Positions 5,752 to 6,457 of a stretch of DNA of 6,457 bases are shown piece after piece (within the stretch, counting starts at the first letter, position 1; each line of letters begins with the position of its first letter). The notes below the pieces were generated by a model. It was not told where the DNA came from, searched no databases, and worked only from the letters and a program-made list of their open reading frames with translations. The stretch spans positions 1 through 6,457 of the forward strand of contig JBDREX010000028.1 in the NCBI GenBank assembly GCA_043819345.1, written 5' to 3'. Source of the stretch: CAYRDK01 sp043819345. GTDB lineage: Bacteria > Omnitrophota > Gorgyraeia > Velamenicoccales > Velamenicoccaceae. Both the position numbers and the translations under genes were made by a program.

Positions 5752-6292
5752 GGTACTTTTGAACCCAGAAAAATCCTTCTTCCAGAGCTTTTTTATTAAT
5801 ATCAATCAATGTTGATTTATAAGCTAAAATTTCTTCTATGGCTTTTTCCATCGTTGCAACAGAAATAATTCTTGTTTTTGCCAGATACACGCCAATCGCG
5901 ATCGTATTGGCCACGCGTTCCAAACCCAACTTAACGGCCAACTCTGTCAAAGGTACACAAGCGACATTCAGCCCACTCTTAATGGATCCGCAATCAGTCA
6001 TCGATGAATTAACCAATAAAAATCCTTTTGGTCCAACACAATTCTGAAAACGCTTCAAAGAAGGTTCGTTGAGAGCAATCAGTGTATCCGCCTTCTCCAC
6101 ATAAGGAGAAGAGACTTCTTGATCTGAAATGACAACAGAGCAATGCGCGGTACCTCCCCGGACTTCAGCGCCATAGGACGGCAACCACGTCACAAATTTA
6201 CCCTCGCGCATCGCTGACATAGCCAAAACCTTTCCCATGGCCATAATGCCCTGCCCGCCAAACCCCGCACAAATTATTTTTTCTGTCATCAT
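5744..6292 (-). CDS. korC: 2-oxoacid:ferredoxin oxidoreductase, gamma subunit (KorC-like)
   Basis: This 182-residue subunit belongs to the pyruvate/ketoisovalerate oxidoreductase gamma family. These cytoplasmic enzymes use thiamine diphosphate and Fe-S clusters to convert a 2-oxoacid plus CoA to acyl-CoA, CO2 and reduced ferredoxin. The glycine-rich N-terminus CAGFGGQGI (8-16), the signature LPSYGAEVRGGTAHC (37-51) and the following SP (62-63) are clear. No ferredoxin domain is fused. The preceding gene encodes the matching beta subunit. The SYGAEVRGG form and the separate small subunits favour a 2-oxoglutarate enzyme (Kor), but pyruvate or branched-chain oxoacids cannot be excluded. Two ATGs in tandem (6292 and 6289) follow the korB stop directly (TAAATGATG), so translation is probably coupled; the ribosome site is weak. 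The last codons and stop fall in the arm of the 85-bp repeat element. Confidence 0.92.
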   Translation of the reverse strand: MMTEKIICAGFGGQGIMAMGKVLAMSAMREGKFVTWLPSYGAEVRGGTAHCSVVISDQEVSSPYVEKADTLIALNEPSLKRFQNCVGPKGFLLVNSSMTDCGSIKSGLNVACVPLTELAVKLGLERVANTIAIGVYLAKTRIISVATMEKAIEEILAYKSTLIDINKKALEEGFFWVQKYLK

Positions 6293-6457
6293 TTATTTTA
6301 ATTTTCCAAGAGGAAAAACGTGAGACAATTGCTCATCAATCCATTTTACGGACTCCTCAGGCGTTTTATACCAATATGTCGGACACATACTTAAAACCTC
6401 AACAAGGGAAAAACCTTTGTTTGTTATCTGGTTCTCAAAAGCTTCTTTTATGGCTCG
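6293..6457 (-). CDS. korB: 2-oxoacid:ferredoxin oxidoreductase, beta subunit (KorB-like), C-terminal end only
   Basis: The frame is open at the right edge and shows the last 54 residues, found by translating the minus strand. It reads RAIKEAFENQ, then GFSLVEVLSMCPTYWY, then TPEESVKWIDEQ and a final FPLGKLK. The VEVLS-x-CPT-x-W block followed by a P-E-S-x-x-W stretch and FPLG is characteristic of the end of KorB/VorB-type beta subunits, which carry the thiamine diphosphate-binding domain. That domain lies outside the window. Its TAA stop is directly followed by the korC ATG, as expected for subunits of one complex. The alpha subunit should lie just upstream, beyond the right edge. Confidence 0.88.
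   Translation of the reverse strand, partial: RAIKEAFENQITNKGFSLVEVLSMCPTYWYKTPEESVKWIDEQLSHVFPLGKLK

Overview
The window looks like chromosomal DNA from an AT-rich, probably Gram-negative and anaerobic bacterium. The signs are small outer-membrane-type lipoproteins, a ferredoxin-linked 2-oxoacid oxidoreductase, a GGDEF signalling protein and a membrane glycosyltransferase. The mix of genes and the small paralogous lipoproteins would fit a candidate phylum such as Omnitrophota. That placement is an impression from the sequence and was not tested.

Layout. Positions 1-864 (+) hold the C-terminal part of a large serine recombinase. It is visibly richer in G+C than the rest and is the only plus-strand gene. 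Its reading frame runs into a tRNA-Gln(CUG) gene on the minus strand (829-903). That tRNA has a good sigma70-type promoter (1009-1037) and a rho-independent terminator (about 743-783), and the terminator lies inside the recombinase frame. The arrangement suggests a mobile element inserted next to, or decayed against, a tRNA locus. Everything to the right is on the minus strand. In transcription order from the right edge it runs: the end of a KorB-like subunit (6293-6457), a KorC-like subunit (5744-6292), an 85-bp inverted-repeat element (5667-5751), gltX (4349-5647), a 286-bp AT-rich gap, a GT39/PMT-type glycosyltransferase (2428-4062), two small paralogous lipoproteins with overlapping stop and start codons (2211-2351 and 2044-2217), and a GGDEF protein with a C-terminal membrane anchor (1088-1918).

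How the genes relate. korB and korC are directly adjacent and encode two subunits of one enzyme. gltX follows closely and may be cotranscribed, with the repeat element filling the gap. The glycosyltransferase, lipoproteins and GGDEF protein are envelope or signalling genes, with no evidence in the sequence that they form one pathway. I found no CRISPR array, toxin-antitoxin pair or clearly new defence system. The most noteworthy items are the recombinase/tRNA junction, the 85-bp inverted-repeat element between korC and gltX, the paired lipoproteins with a shared C-terminal motif, the inverted architecture of the GGDEF protein, and a GluRS that lacks the usual zinc-binding insertion.
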